From NCBI GenBank assembly GCA_002372465.1, contig DFGW01000209.1:1-7537 (forward strand): a stretch of DNA of 7,537 nt. Direction: 5' to 3'. The stretch is from Butyrivibrio sp. UBA3740 (GTDB lineage: Bacteria > Bacillota > Clostridia > Lachnospirales > Lachnospiraceae). Under the pieces are notes generated by a model that was not told the origin of the DNA, searched no databases, and saw only the letters and a list, made by a program, of their open reading frames with translations. The position numbers and the translations under genes are program-made. Shown here piece after piece: positions 1 to 5,603 of the stretch (positions are counted from its first letter, which is position 1; each line of letters begins with the position of its first letter).

Positions 1-437
1 AAACGCTCTCTGTCCCAGTCACAGGAAGAGCCGAGCTTCTTCAGCTGGGAAACGATGGTTCCGCCATACTCTTTCTTCCACTCCCAGGCCTTTTCAAGGA
101 ATTTCTCCCTTCCAAGCTCTCTCTTGTCTATGCCCTGCTTCTTGAGCTCATTGGTGATTCGAACTTCAGTTGCAATGCTGGCATGATCTGTTCCGGGCTG
201 CCAAAGAGCATTATATCCCTGCATTCTCTTCCATCTGATAAGAATATCCTGAAGAGTCTGGTCAAAGGCGTGGCCCATGTGGAGCTTACCGGTGATATTT
301 GGGGGTGGAATAACAATAGTAAAGGGTTTTTTGGTCTCATCAACTTCCGCATGGAAATATTTCTTTTCCTCCCACTTGGAGTAGAGACGAGACTCAATAT
401 CCCTGGGATTATAGGTCTTCTCAAGTTCTTTCTTCAT
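1..437 (-). CDS. valS: Valyl-tRNA synthetase, N-terminal part (cut by window edge)
   Basis: Charges tRNA-Val with valine in the cytoplasm; class I aminoacyl-tRNA synthetase. Only the first 145 codons are inside the window. Reading the minus strand from the ATG at 437 gives a protein starting [20 protein letters not shown]. The ATP-binding HIGH-type signature lies in [13 protein letters not shown] (residues 44-56, HMGH at 53-56), followed by the Rossmann-fold elements [13 protein letters not shown] (79-91) and GSSCDWDRE (136-144). These are diagnostic for ValRS over IleRS or LeuRS. The start is supported by an AGGAG ribosome binding site about 6 nt upstream. It lies 60 bp behind the GGDEF gene with no clear terminator between, so co-transcription is likely. 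The T-box leader that controls many Firmicutes valS genes is not seen in this gap. Editing and anticodon-binding domains are outside the window. Confidence 0.96.
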   Translation of the reverse strand, partial: MKKELEKTYNPRDIESRLYSKWEEKKYFHAEVDETKKPFTIVIPPPNITGKLHMGHAFDQTLQDILIRWKRMQGYNALWQPGTDHASIATEVRITNELKKQGIDKRELGREKFLEKAWEWKKEYGGTIVSQLKKLGSSCDWDRER

Positions 438-460
438 TTTATTTCTCCTATCTTTATATA

Positions 461-489
461 AGAACCAAGCTGCAAAAATGTCTGGTTCT
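461..489 (-). other. Small inverted repeat between GGDEF gene and valS
   Basis: A perfect 7-bp inverted repeat, AGAACCA (461-467) and TGGTTCT (483-489), encloses a 15-nt loop and ends about 10 nt before the valS ribosome binding site. There is no T-run after it on the gene strand (the sequence continues TATATAAAG), so it is not a normal intrinsic terminator. It could be a weak processing or attenuation structure in a GGDEF-valS transcript, or chance. Confidence 0.3.
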
Positions 490-497
490 GTATTATC

Positions 498-2135
498 TCA
501 ACTGTAAGTTGCTTCGTCAAGTGACTTCTGGGATATGATGGCCTTGTGAAGGAGCACCACTTCGCCCTTCTTGTGCTCCTTGACGTCGTAAAGAGCATTA
601 TCTGCTGCGTACATGTAATCCCAAAGCTTGTTGGTCTCACTGGGGATGGAATTTCTGATACCCTGGGAGACGGTAACAACAGGCATTCCTTCAGCCTTCT
701 TGTCATTGATCTTCATGGATAACACCTGATCTCTCAAACTGGTGGCACAGACCATGATCTCCTCGTCAGTCATTCCTTCATATATAATTACAAACTCGTC
801 TCCGCCATATCTGAAAGCATGGATCTTGGGAGACGAGACACAGACTCGTTTGATTATCTCGGCGATATTCTTAAGGCACTCGTCACCTACCTGATGTCCG
901 TATGCATCATTGTAATGCTTGAAGTTATCCACATCAAGGATCTCCACTGCCAAAGATATCTGGTCACGATAGGCTTCCTCAAAAGCCTTGTCAGCATACT
1001 TGTTAAGGCCATATCTGTTTCCCAGCCCTGTCAGAGGATCTGTCTCGGCCTGCTTTGCAAGCATCATGTTCTCTTTTTCTATAGAAGAAAGCCTGTTCCT
1101 TATGTTCATAAAGAACTTATAATTGGCTATGCCCTCTTTGTCCTGCTGCAAGGAGGCTTCATAGTACTCTGCAAGAGCTATGTTCTTCTCCTTCTCATTG
1201 CCCATCTTCTCATAGAATTCGATCTTAAGCTTCGCATGACCCTTTCTGAGATTAGGAATGTTGAGTTCTTCCAGGGACCTCTCTGCGTTCTTCAGGATAC
1301 GCTTGACCTCTCCCTGACGCCCCACTTTCATAAAGAACCGGCATATCGTATATACATCCTCCAGGCTGTCCAGCGGGAACTTGTTGTTCTGAAGCTGATA
1401 GGAAAGCATGTCAGAATATATCTCGTAATACTCCATATCTCCAAGGTAGTAATACCCACGCATCTTGATATCAAGCACCGGAAGATCCTGAAAGAGTTCC
1501 GGATTGGCATGAGGGTCCTGTTCAAGCTGTTCTATGCCCTGGATGCACTTTTCCACAGAATCGTGCTTGTCCAGTACGATATAGCAGTCAGCCTGGAAGC
1601 AATAACAATAAAGAAGATTTCGAAGATAAAGACTGTCCTTTTTGTTCTTCCTTATGCCCTTGTAGGCAGCACGGATATACTGAAGAGCCTGTTTCACATC
1701 TCCGATGTCGTAATAGATCTGTCCGATATTGAACTTGATCATCCCGGGAACGGAACTAACCCCATCTATCTCGTCGCTGTACTTAAGACCTGTCAGGAAA
1801 AAATCCAGAGCCAGCTCGGAATTGCCGTGATTGAGCGCATCAATACCCAGAAGATTATAGCATCTGGCCAGATGTTCCATATCTCCGCAGGCCTGAAGAT
1901 ACTCAATAGCCTTGAGAAGATTGGTATTAAATTTCTTGTAGTCAGTACTGAGAAGATAGTAGGCGTCAGCCAGGTAGTAATAGCTGTACCCCAAAAGACT
2001 GATCTTATCAATTTCCCTGGCTCTCTTTAAGAGACGATTGCAGGCGCTGATCATGTTCCCCGACATTCTGGCCCTCTCGGCAAGCATCTCCTTATTTAAA
2101 AGAACCACATCCTGACCGAATTCTTCTATTTTCAT
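498..2135 (-). CDS. Soluble TPR-GGDEF diguanylate cyclase
   Basis: Predicted to condense two GTP into cyclic di-GMP. The 545-residue protein has no signal peptide or membrane segment, so it should act in the cytoplasm. Residues 1-340 are helical repeats of TPR type (for example 47-60, 92-106, 133-152 and 225-243, with repeated tyrosines and LGD/YDIGD turns), presumably a protein- or peptide-sensing module. A short linker (345-365) leads to a GGDEF domain: DPLTGLGNR at 366-374, DVDNFKHYNDAYGH at 401-414, the active-site GGDEF at 444-448, and ADNALYDVKE at 511-520. All expected metal- and GTP-binding positions are present, so it should be active. The usual RxxD inhibitory site five residues before GGDEF is SPKI (435-438), so product feedback is probably lost. 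The ATG is supported by GAGGG at 2142-2146 with a 6-nt spacer. It stands behind its own promoter and ends 60 bp before valS. What it senses is unknown. Confidence 0.93.
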   Translation of the reverse strand: MKIEEFGQDVVLLNKEMLAERARMSGNMISACNRLLKRAREIDKISLLGYSYYYLADAYYLLSTDYKKFNTNLLKAIEYLQACGDMEHLARCYNLLGIDALNHGNSELALDFFLTGLKYSDEIDGVSSVPGMIKFNIGQIYYDIGDVKQALQYIRAAYKGIRKNKKDSLYLRNLLYCYCFQADCYIVLDKHDSVEKCIQGIEQLEQDPHANPELFQDLPVLDIKMRGYYYLGDMEYYEIYSDMLSYQLQNNKFPLDSLEDVYTICRFFMKVGRQGEVKRILKNAERSLEELNIPNLRKGHAKLKIEFYEKMGNEKEKNIALAEYYEASLQQDKEGIANYKFFMNIRNRLSSIEKENMMLAKQAETDPLTGLGNRYGLNKYADKAFEEAYRDQISLAVEILDVDNFKHYNDAYGHQVGDECLKNIAEIIKRVCVSSPKIHAFRYGGDEFVIIYEGMTDEEIMVCATSLRDQVLSMKINDKKAEGMPVVTVSQGIRNSIPSETNKLWDYMYAADNALYDVKEHKKGEVVLLHKAIISQKSLDEATYS

Positions 2136-2168
2136 ATATTTCCCTCATTTATAAGCCTATATCAAGAC

Positions 2169-2197
2169 ATTTTACAACATCGAACCAAGTCTATCAA
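2169..2197 (-). promoter_or_regulatory. Sigma-A promoter of the GGDEF gene
   Basis: On the minus strand, a -35 hexamer TTGATA (2192-2197, 5 of 6 to TTGACA), a 17-bp spacer and a -10 hexamer TAAAAT (2169-2174, 5 of 6 to TATAAT). Spacing is ideal, and the predicted start near 2162 leaves a short leader of about 27 nt before the ATG at 2135. This is the best conventional promoter in the window. It probably drives the GGDEF gene and, by read-through, valS. Confidence 0.75.
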
Positions 2198-2237
2198 GAA
2201 AGATATGTTTGCTTTTTTAATACCGATAAATACTGGC

Positions 2238-2330
2238 TTTCAGCGTTTTTTATGACATTTGCGTCGCTTTTTGATGTGGTTTACATATATGTTTTGACTA
2301 TGTTGGTCATAATACAATTTCCCGCTGAAA
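2238..2330. repeat. Nested inverted repeats in AT-rich intergenic region
   Basis: Two nested perfect inverted repeats lie in the gap upstream of the GGDEF promoter. The outer pair is TTTCAGCG (2238-2245) with CGCTGAAA (2323-2330). The inner pair is TTATGAC (2250-2256) with GTCATAA (2306-2312). The internal loop between the helices is 4 nt on one side and 10 nt on the other. The enclosed stretch holds a further palindrome, ACATATATGT (2283-2292). Such nesting could be a folded RNA on either strand or a protein-binding region. An alternative short pairing, AGCG (2242-2245) with CGCT (2265-2268), competes with the outer helix. In AT-rich DNA, chance is a real possibility. Confidence 0.35.
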
Positions 2331-2347
2331 TTACCCTCTGTTTTATC

Positions 2348-2370
2348 AGCCTATTTAAATAGCCTATTTA
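2348..2370. repeat. Tandem AGCCTATTTA repeat around a 12-bp palindrome
   Basis: AGCCTATTTA occurs at 2348-2357 and again at 2361-2370, a 13-bp period. The first copy and the spacer form the perfect palindrome CTATTTAAATAG (2351-2362). It is part of the non-coding gap between the helicase and GGDEF genes. It could be a binding site for a dimeric regulator or an easily melted AT tract; no function is shown. Confidence 0.4.
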
Positions 2371-2407
2371 TGCGGCATTGAATATATGTTCTGTCAAATA
2401 ATCCCCA

Positions 2408-2496
2408 ATTTCCACAGAGTTATCCACATGACGAAGGCGTCATTTTTTGGTATCTTTTGTATCATTTATCTGTCTATTTGGCTAATTTTATCTACA
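2408..2496 (+). promoter_or_regulatory. Group of DnaA-box-like sequences
   Basis: The perfect DnaA box TTATCCACA is at 2420-2428. A weaker copy, ATTTCCACA (7 of 9), lies just upstream at 2408-2416, and an 8-of-9 copy, TTATCTACA, is at 2488-2496. All three have the same orientation in very AT-rich DNA. In known origins and DnaA-controlled promoters such boxes cluster this way. No dnaA, dnaN or plasmid rep gene is in the window, so a replication origin is not shown. A DnaA-binding regulatory or titration site is the more modest reading. Confidence 0.45.
2428..2448 (+). terminator. Intrinsic terminator on plus strand, no known gene in front
   Basis: ATGACG (2428-2433) pairs with CGTCAT (2438-2443) around an AAGG tetraloop, and a run of six T follows (2443-2448). 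This is a compact, well-formed rho-independent terminator for plus-strand transcription. Both flanking genes are on the minus strand, so it ends no annotated gene. It may close a short plus-strand RNA from the intergenic region or block antisense transcription. On the minus strand the hairpin is not followed by T residues, so it does not look like the helicase terminator. Confidence 0.55.
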
Positions 2497-2523
2497 ATTG
2501 CGCACAATTTATTACTTTTCGCG

Positions 2524-2560
2524 GTTTACATAATTTTATTGATATAGGTTTTATGTAAAC
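2524..2560. repeat. 10-bp inverted repeat behind the helicase gene
   Basis: GTTTACATAA (2524-2533) and TTATGTAAAC (2551-2560) form a perfect 10-bp inverted repeat with a 17-nt loop, 40 bp after the helicase stop codon. A third copy of the arm, GGTTTACATA, is at 2278-2287. Neither strand has a T-run directly after the stem, so it is not a standard terminator, although it may protect the 3' end of the helicase mRNA. The repeated arm suggests a possible protein-binding motif. Confidence 0.5.
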
Positions 2561-2599
2561 TCAAATGCCATTTTTTTATGATATATGACACAATCCAGA

Positions 2600-5071
2600 T
2601 CATTTATCCCCTTCAAACCCTTTCCAGAACTGAGAAATCTCATTTTTGACCGTTTTGGTCGAAATGGTCTTGTAGTCCTTCCACTCCCGTGGAAAAAGTG
2701 CCCTGTAGCTCCCCTGAAGGAACCTGTCATCCAAAAGGGCCACAACACCCACATCCTCCTGGGTTCTTATCACCCTCCCGGCAGCCTGAAGAACCTTGTT
2801 CATCCCCGGAAATCTGTATGCATAGTCAAAGCCGTCAACATTTCTTTTGTCAAAAAAGCTCCTGACGATCTCCCTCTCATTGCATACAAGGGGGATTCCT
2901 GTACCTATGACTATGACGCCTATAAGGCTGTCGTACTTAAGATCTATTCCTTCACTGAATATTCCGCCCATAACGCAAAAGCCAAGGACGTTCTTATCTT
3001 CCACCACTTCCAGGTCCATGTGAATGATCTTGGAAAGGTCCATATCATTGCCACTTGAGAATCTCTCAAGAAAGGCTTCCCTGGCCTGTTCCGTCATGAA
3101 GCTGTTCTGAACCAGGATCTCGGTGGTCTCCGGGTCGTAGAAGTTCTCCCGGTATACTTCGCACACCTCCTCCAGAAACTGGTGGGAGGGGAAGAATATC
3201 AGATAATTCCCCTGTCTTGCCTTGATCACCTCATCAATGTAGGTGGCAATCTTCATATACATATCCGGGCTTCGCAGGGAATATCTGCTGGTGACATCTG
3301 TTCCGATGAAAACCCCCAGCCTTTTGGGGTCAAAGACAGAGTTGGCATAAATCTCGAAGTCCTCCCCCGTTCCTCCAAGGAGCCCTTTGTAGTACTGGAT
3401 AGGTAAGAGGGTCGCCGAGAAAAGAATGGTGGAAAGGCCTCTGTCCATGCAGGTTTTAAGATTGGTAGAAGGATCAACGCAGGAGAGCCTAAGAAGGAAG
3501 CTGCCGTCCTGAGCATATTCACCGTATATTATGTAGTGATCGTCCAATAGATCATAAATAGTAAGAAATCTGTTTACGTCAAAGTAAAAGAGAAGGATAT
3601 CCTCACGGCAAGGGCCTTCAGAGTGGTCCTCAAGGTACTCGGACATTATGGAGGCAAGTCTTGAAAGCACCTGAATAAAGCCCTCTATGGAATCATACTG
3701 GGTGCATTCATCGCACTGCCTCTTTAGCTCAAGAAGTGCCTTGTTGCACTTATCAAGATGCCCGGCAATTCTGGGATGGAAGTCCTTAATGGTCCTTTTC
3801 AGCTCCAAAAAGCTCTCTTTCCTAAGAACAGCACTGTACATCTCCCTTCCCCTGTCAAGAAGGTTGTGGGTCTCATCCACCAAAAAGCAGAAGTCTCGCT
3901 TTCCGCCGTCAGCAAAAAAGCGCCTCAGATATACGAAGGGATCAAAGACGTAATTATAGTCACAGATTATGGCATCCGCGAAAAGGCTCATGTCCAGGGA
4001 CATCTCAAAGGGACAGACCTGATGCTTTTTCGCATACTCCACTATAGTATCCCTGTCAAACTTATCCTGACTTGTCATCAGGTCATAAATGGCATCGTTT
4101 ATCCTGTCAAAATGCCCCTTTGCGTAGGGACAGGCTTCCGGATTGCAGTTCCTTGTAAGCTCATCCATAAAGCAGATCTTGTCTCTGGCTGTTATGGTGG
4201 CAGTCTTCAGCTTAAGGCCCTGAGAAGCTCTCATGGTGTCAAAGGCCTCCTCAGCCACTGTTCTGGTGATGGTCTTGGCTGTAAGGTAGAAGATACGGGA
4301 TATCTTTTCCTGGCCCATAGCCTTAACCGTTGGAAATACGGTGGATATGGTCTTCCCGGTACCTGTCGGAGCCTCTAAAAAGAGCTTTTTGCCATGGACG
4401 ATTGTCCTGTAGACCGCAGCAGCCAGATCCTTTTGCCCCTCCCTGTAGGTGAAGGGAAACTGGGTCTTTTTGATGGATTCCTGGCGTTCTTCGACCCAGC
4501 GGCACTTGAAATCAGCCCATTTTCTGTACATTTGAAGCAAGTCGAAAAACCAGCCTGTTATCTCATCAAAGGTGAAGGTGTAGTCGAAATATCTTTTCTC
4601 CTCGGTGTCCATGTTGCAATAGGTCATTCTGACATCCACCTGGGGATAGCGGCGGTCCAGAAGGTACATGGCTGCGTAGCACTTGGCCTGGGCAAGATGG
4701 ACAGGAACAGGCTCTTTCATCCTGGAAAGCTCCCTGTAGGTACCCTTAATCTCGTCGATCATGGGTTTATAGGGCTTTTCGGCAAAAATGGACTCCTGAC
4801 CTGCCTCTACCGCAGACAAGGGTTCGTCCATGTACTTATCCAGGATACCGTCTGCTCTTCCCTCAACTAAAAGGTCATAGAGTTCATAGCTCTTTTCATA
4901 GAAAAGAGACACCTCCGGGTGATAGTCAGGTCCCATGCTCTTCTGGATCATGCGGTGAATCCGCCCTCCTTCCTGCATGGCATCGGCGCTGACCTGATGT
5001 ATTCTGTTGTCTATGTCACCGGACCTTAGGAGAAACTCCACAAGGCCACGGACTGAAATTGTAATCTTCAT
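2600..5071 (-). CDS. PD-(D/E)XK nuclease - XPD/DinG-type iron-sulfur helicase fusion
   Basis: An 823-residue cytoplasmic DNA repair-type enzyme, predicted to unwind DNA with ATP and probably also cut it. Residues 1-200 carry a Cas4/RecB-like nuclease pattern: H39, GRAD (71-74), DEIK (106-109) and QAKCY (128-132, the QxxxY motif). The superfamily 2 helicase follows: FTYREGQ (207-213), Walker A EAPTGTGKT (233-241), motif Ia YLTAKTITR (262-270), the four iron-sulfur ligands C300, C309, C314 and C353, a VDETH box at 398-402 (DEAH-like), SAT at 552-554, motif V GGIFSEGIDL (702-711) and motif VI QAAGRVIR (762-769). All helicase motifs are present, so it should be active. The ATG has GGAG at 5076-5079 with a tight 4-nt spacer. 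It differs from the usual Gram-positive DinG, which has a DnaQ-like exonuclease in front. Helicase family assignment is firm; nuclease activity and cellular role are inferred. Confidence 0.92.
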   Translation of the reverse strand: MKITISVRGLVEFLLRSGDIDNRIHQVSADAMQEGGRIHRMIQKSMGPDYHPEVSLFYEKSYELYDLLVEGRADGILDKYMDEPLSAVEAGQESIFAEKPYKPMIDEIKGTYRELSRMKEPVPVHLAQAKCYAAMYLLDRRYPQVDVRMTYCNMDTEEKRYFDYTFTFDEITGWFFDLLQMYRKWADFKCRWVEERQESIKKTQFPFTYREGQKDLAAAVYRTIVHGKKLFLEAPTGTGKTISTVFPTVKAMGQEKISRIFYLTAKTITRTVAEEAFDTMRASQGLKLKTATITARDKICFMDELTRNCNPEACPYAKGHFDRINDAIYDLMTSQDKFDRDTIVEYAKKHQVCPFEMSLDMSLFADAIICDYNYVFDPFVYLRRFFADGGKRDFCFLVDETHNLLDRGREMYSAVLRKESFLELKRTIKDFHPRIAGHLDKCNKALLELKRQCDECTQYDSIEGFIQVLSRLASIMSEYLEDHSEGPCREDILLFYFDVNRFLTIYDLLDDHYIIYGEYAQDGSFLLRLSCVDPSTNLKTCMDRGLSTILFSATLLPIQYYKGLLGGTGEDFEIYANSVFDPKRLGVFIGTDVTSRYSLRSPDMYMKIATYIDEVIKARQGNYLIFFPSHQFLEEVCEVYRENFYDPETTEILVQNSFMTEQAREAFLERFSSGNDMDLSKIIHMDLEVVEDKNVLGFCVMGGIFSEGIDLKYDSLIGVIVIGTGIPLVCNEREIVRSFFDKRNVDGFDYAYRFPGMNKVLQAAGRVIRTQEDVGVVALLDDRFLQGSYRALFPREWKDYKTISTKTVKNEISQFWKGFEGDK

Positions 5072-5096
5072 AATGCTCCAAAAGAGATGTGAATAC

Positions 5097-5148
5097 GAAA
5101 AAAAGCCCTCAGTGGCTTTACTTCACGATTATACCACACTGAGAGCTT
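5097..5148 (-). terminator. Intrinsic terminator of the HPr-like gene
   Basis: On the minus strand, AAGC-T-CTCAGTG (5148-5137) pairs with CACTGAG-G-GCTT (5114-5103), a 12-bp stem with one U-G pair, followed by a run of seven T (5104-5098, overlapping the stem end). It lies 42 bp after the HPr-like stop codon and before the helicase start. The 22-nt loop contains a consensus -10 element. Confidence 0.75.
5128..5136 (-). promoter_or_regulatory. Extended -10 promoter of the helicase gene, inside terminator loop
   Basis: The minus strand reads TGGTATAAT, a perfect extended -10 (TGnTATAAT). No good -35 hexamer is found 16-18 bp upstream, which fits an extended -10 promoter. Transcription would start near 5121, giving a leader of about 50 nt to the helicase ATG at 5071. 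The start lies downstream of the 5' arm of the surrounding terminator hairpin. Confidence 0.6.
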
Positions 5149-5189
5149 CCCTCTTTGAACGATATTTTTTCTTTTGTGAATATTGTAAT

Positions 5190-5429
5190 TTAAGCATTTA
5201 AAGCATGTCCGTTGAGGAACTGCTCAAATCCCTTATTGTATCCTCTGTATTCCACTGTAAGAGGCTTTGTAAGATCAAGGCCGAACACTCCAAGGATTGA
5301 CTTGGCATCAACAACGTATCTGTTGTAGTAAACGTCAACATCAAAGTCGCACTTTGTTGCAGCATTTACGAAGTCAGTAACCTGATTAGGCTTAAGCGTA
5401 ATGTGCTTCCTGATTATTTCTCCTAACAT
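5190..5429 (-). CDS. HPr-like protein lacking the phosphorylatable histidine
   Basis: A 79-residue cytoplasmic protein of the HPr fold family (HPr is usually 85-90). The diagnostic stretch is VVDAKSILGVFGLDL (residues 39-53), matching the HPr KSIMG helix, with Ser44 in the place of regulatory Ser46. The loop that should hold the active His15 (GxHARPA in HPr) reads TLKPNQV (11-17) with no histidine, so it cannot carry PTS phosphate from enzyme I. This pattern recalls Bacillus Crh, a CcpA co-repressor phosphorylated only on Ser46, but Crh identity is an inference. The ATG at 5429 is chosen because AAGGAG (5436-5441) lies 6 nt before it. The frame stays open upstream to 5591, but that part covers the promoter and operator and looks non-coding. 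It is a single-gene unit, with a terminator behind it and divergent asnA in front. Confidence 0.82.
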   Translation of the reverse strand: MLGEIIRKHITLKPNQVTDFVNAATKCDFDVDVYYNRYVVDAKSILGVFGLDLTKPLTVEYRGYNKGFEQFLNGHALNA

Positions 5430-5470
5430 TTCATACTCCTTAATACTAAAAACCGAACTTCCTCTAAACA

Positions 5471-5484
5471 CGAAAACGTTTTCG
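5471..5484. promoter_or_regulatory. cre-like 14-bp palindrome (LacI/CcpA-family operator)
   Basis: CGAAAACGTTTTCG is a perfect 14-bp palindrome with the central CG typical of LacI-family operators. It matches the cre consensus TGWAANCGNTNWCA at 12 of 14 positions, failing only at the two outermost bases. It overlaps or lies just downstream of the predicted transcription start of the HPr-like gene, a position that suits repression or roadblock. A second palindrome, CGAATTCG (5483-5490), overlaps its edge. Which regulator binds is not shown. Confidence 0.6.
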
Positions 5485-5490
5485 AATTCG

Positions 5491-5518
5491 TATATAAAAT
5501 ATAGCAAGAGACTGTGAA
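5491..5518 (-). promoter_or_regulatory. Promoter of the HPr-like gene
   Basis: Two overlapping minus-strand readings are possible. One is TTCACA (5513-5518), 16 bp, TATATA (5491-5496). The other is an extended -10, TGCTATATT (5498-5506). Both put the start between about 5484 and 5492, at the edge of the cre-like palindrome, and leave a leader of about 55-65 nt to the ATG at 5429. Confidence 0.5.
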
Positions 5519-5550
5519 GAAAATGTGAAAGGAATTTGAATATTCTGTTT

Positions 5551-5585
5551 TTGCGTTTGGAAAGTATTTTTTTCTTGCATTTGGA
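5551..5585 (+). repeat. Direct repeat upstream of asnA
   Basis: TTGCGTTTGGA (5551-5561) and TTGCATTTGGA (5575-5585) match at 10 of 11 positions, 24 bp apart (a little over two helical turns). The second copy covers the possible -35 of asnA. It may be a pair of activator or repressor sites; no regulator is identified. Confidence 0.3.
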
Positions 5586-5603
5586 GGGCAAAAGTTATTA
5601 AAT
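5575..5603 (+). promoter_or_regulatory. Possible asnA promoter
   Basis: TTGCAT (5575-5580), a 17-bp spacer and TTAAAT (5598-5603); TATTAA at 5596-5601 is an alternative -10. The hexamers are weak but the spacing is right, and the site is 43 bp before the asnA start in otherwise AT-rich non-coding DNA. Low certainty. Confidence 0.35.

Noticed and set aside
1549..1557. DnaA-box-like TTTTCCACA
   Set aside because: Single 8-of-9 match inside the GGDEF coding sequence with no cluster around it, so best explained by chance.
819..2030. Plus-strand open frame of 403 codons
   Set aside because: It is wholly antisense to the TPR-GGDEF gene, which has clear motifs, a promoter and a ribosome site. The plus-strand translation has no recognisable domain and is an open shadow frame.
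2524..2560. Inverted repeat as the helicase gene's intrinsic terminator
   Set aside because: The stem is AT-rich and on the minus strand is followed by CGCGAAAAG, not by T residues.
2585..3058. Plus-strand open frame of 157 codons
   Set aside because: Antisense to the C-terminal helicase motifs, with no ribosome site or family signature.
5007..5201. Plus-strand open frame of 64 codons across the helicase start and terminator
   Set aside because: No ribosome site, no family match, and it crosses the start of the helicase gene and the terminator.
5430..5591. N-terminal extension of the HPr-like protein to a 133-residue form
   Set aside because: The extra part is phenylalanine- and lysine-rich, covers the predicted promoter and palindrome, and would ignore the strong AAGGAG in front of the ATG at 5429.
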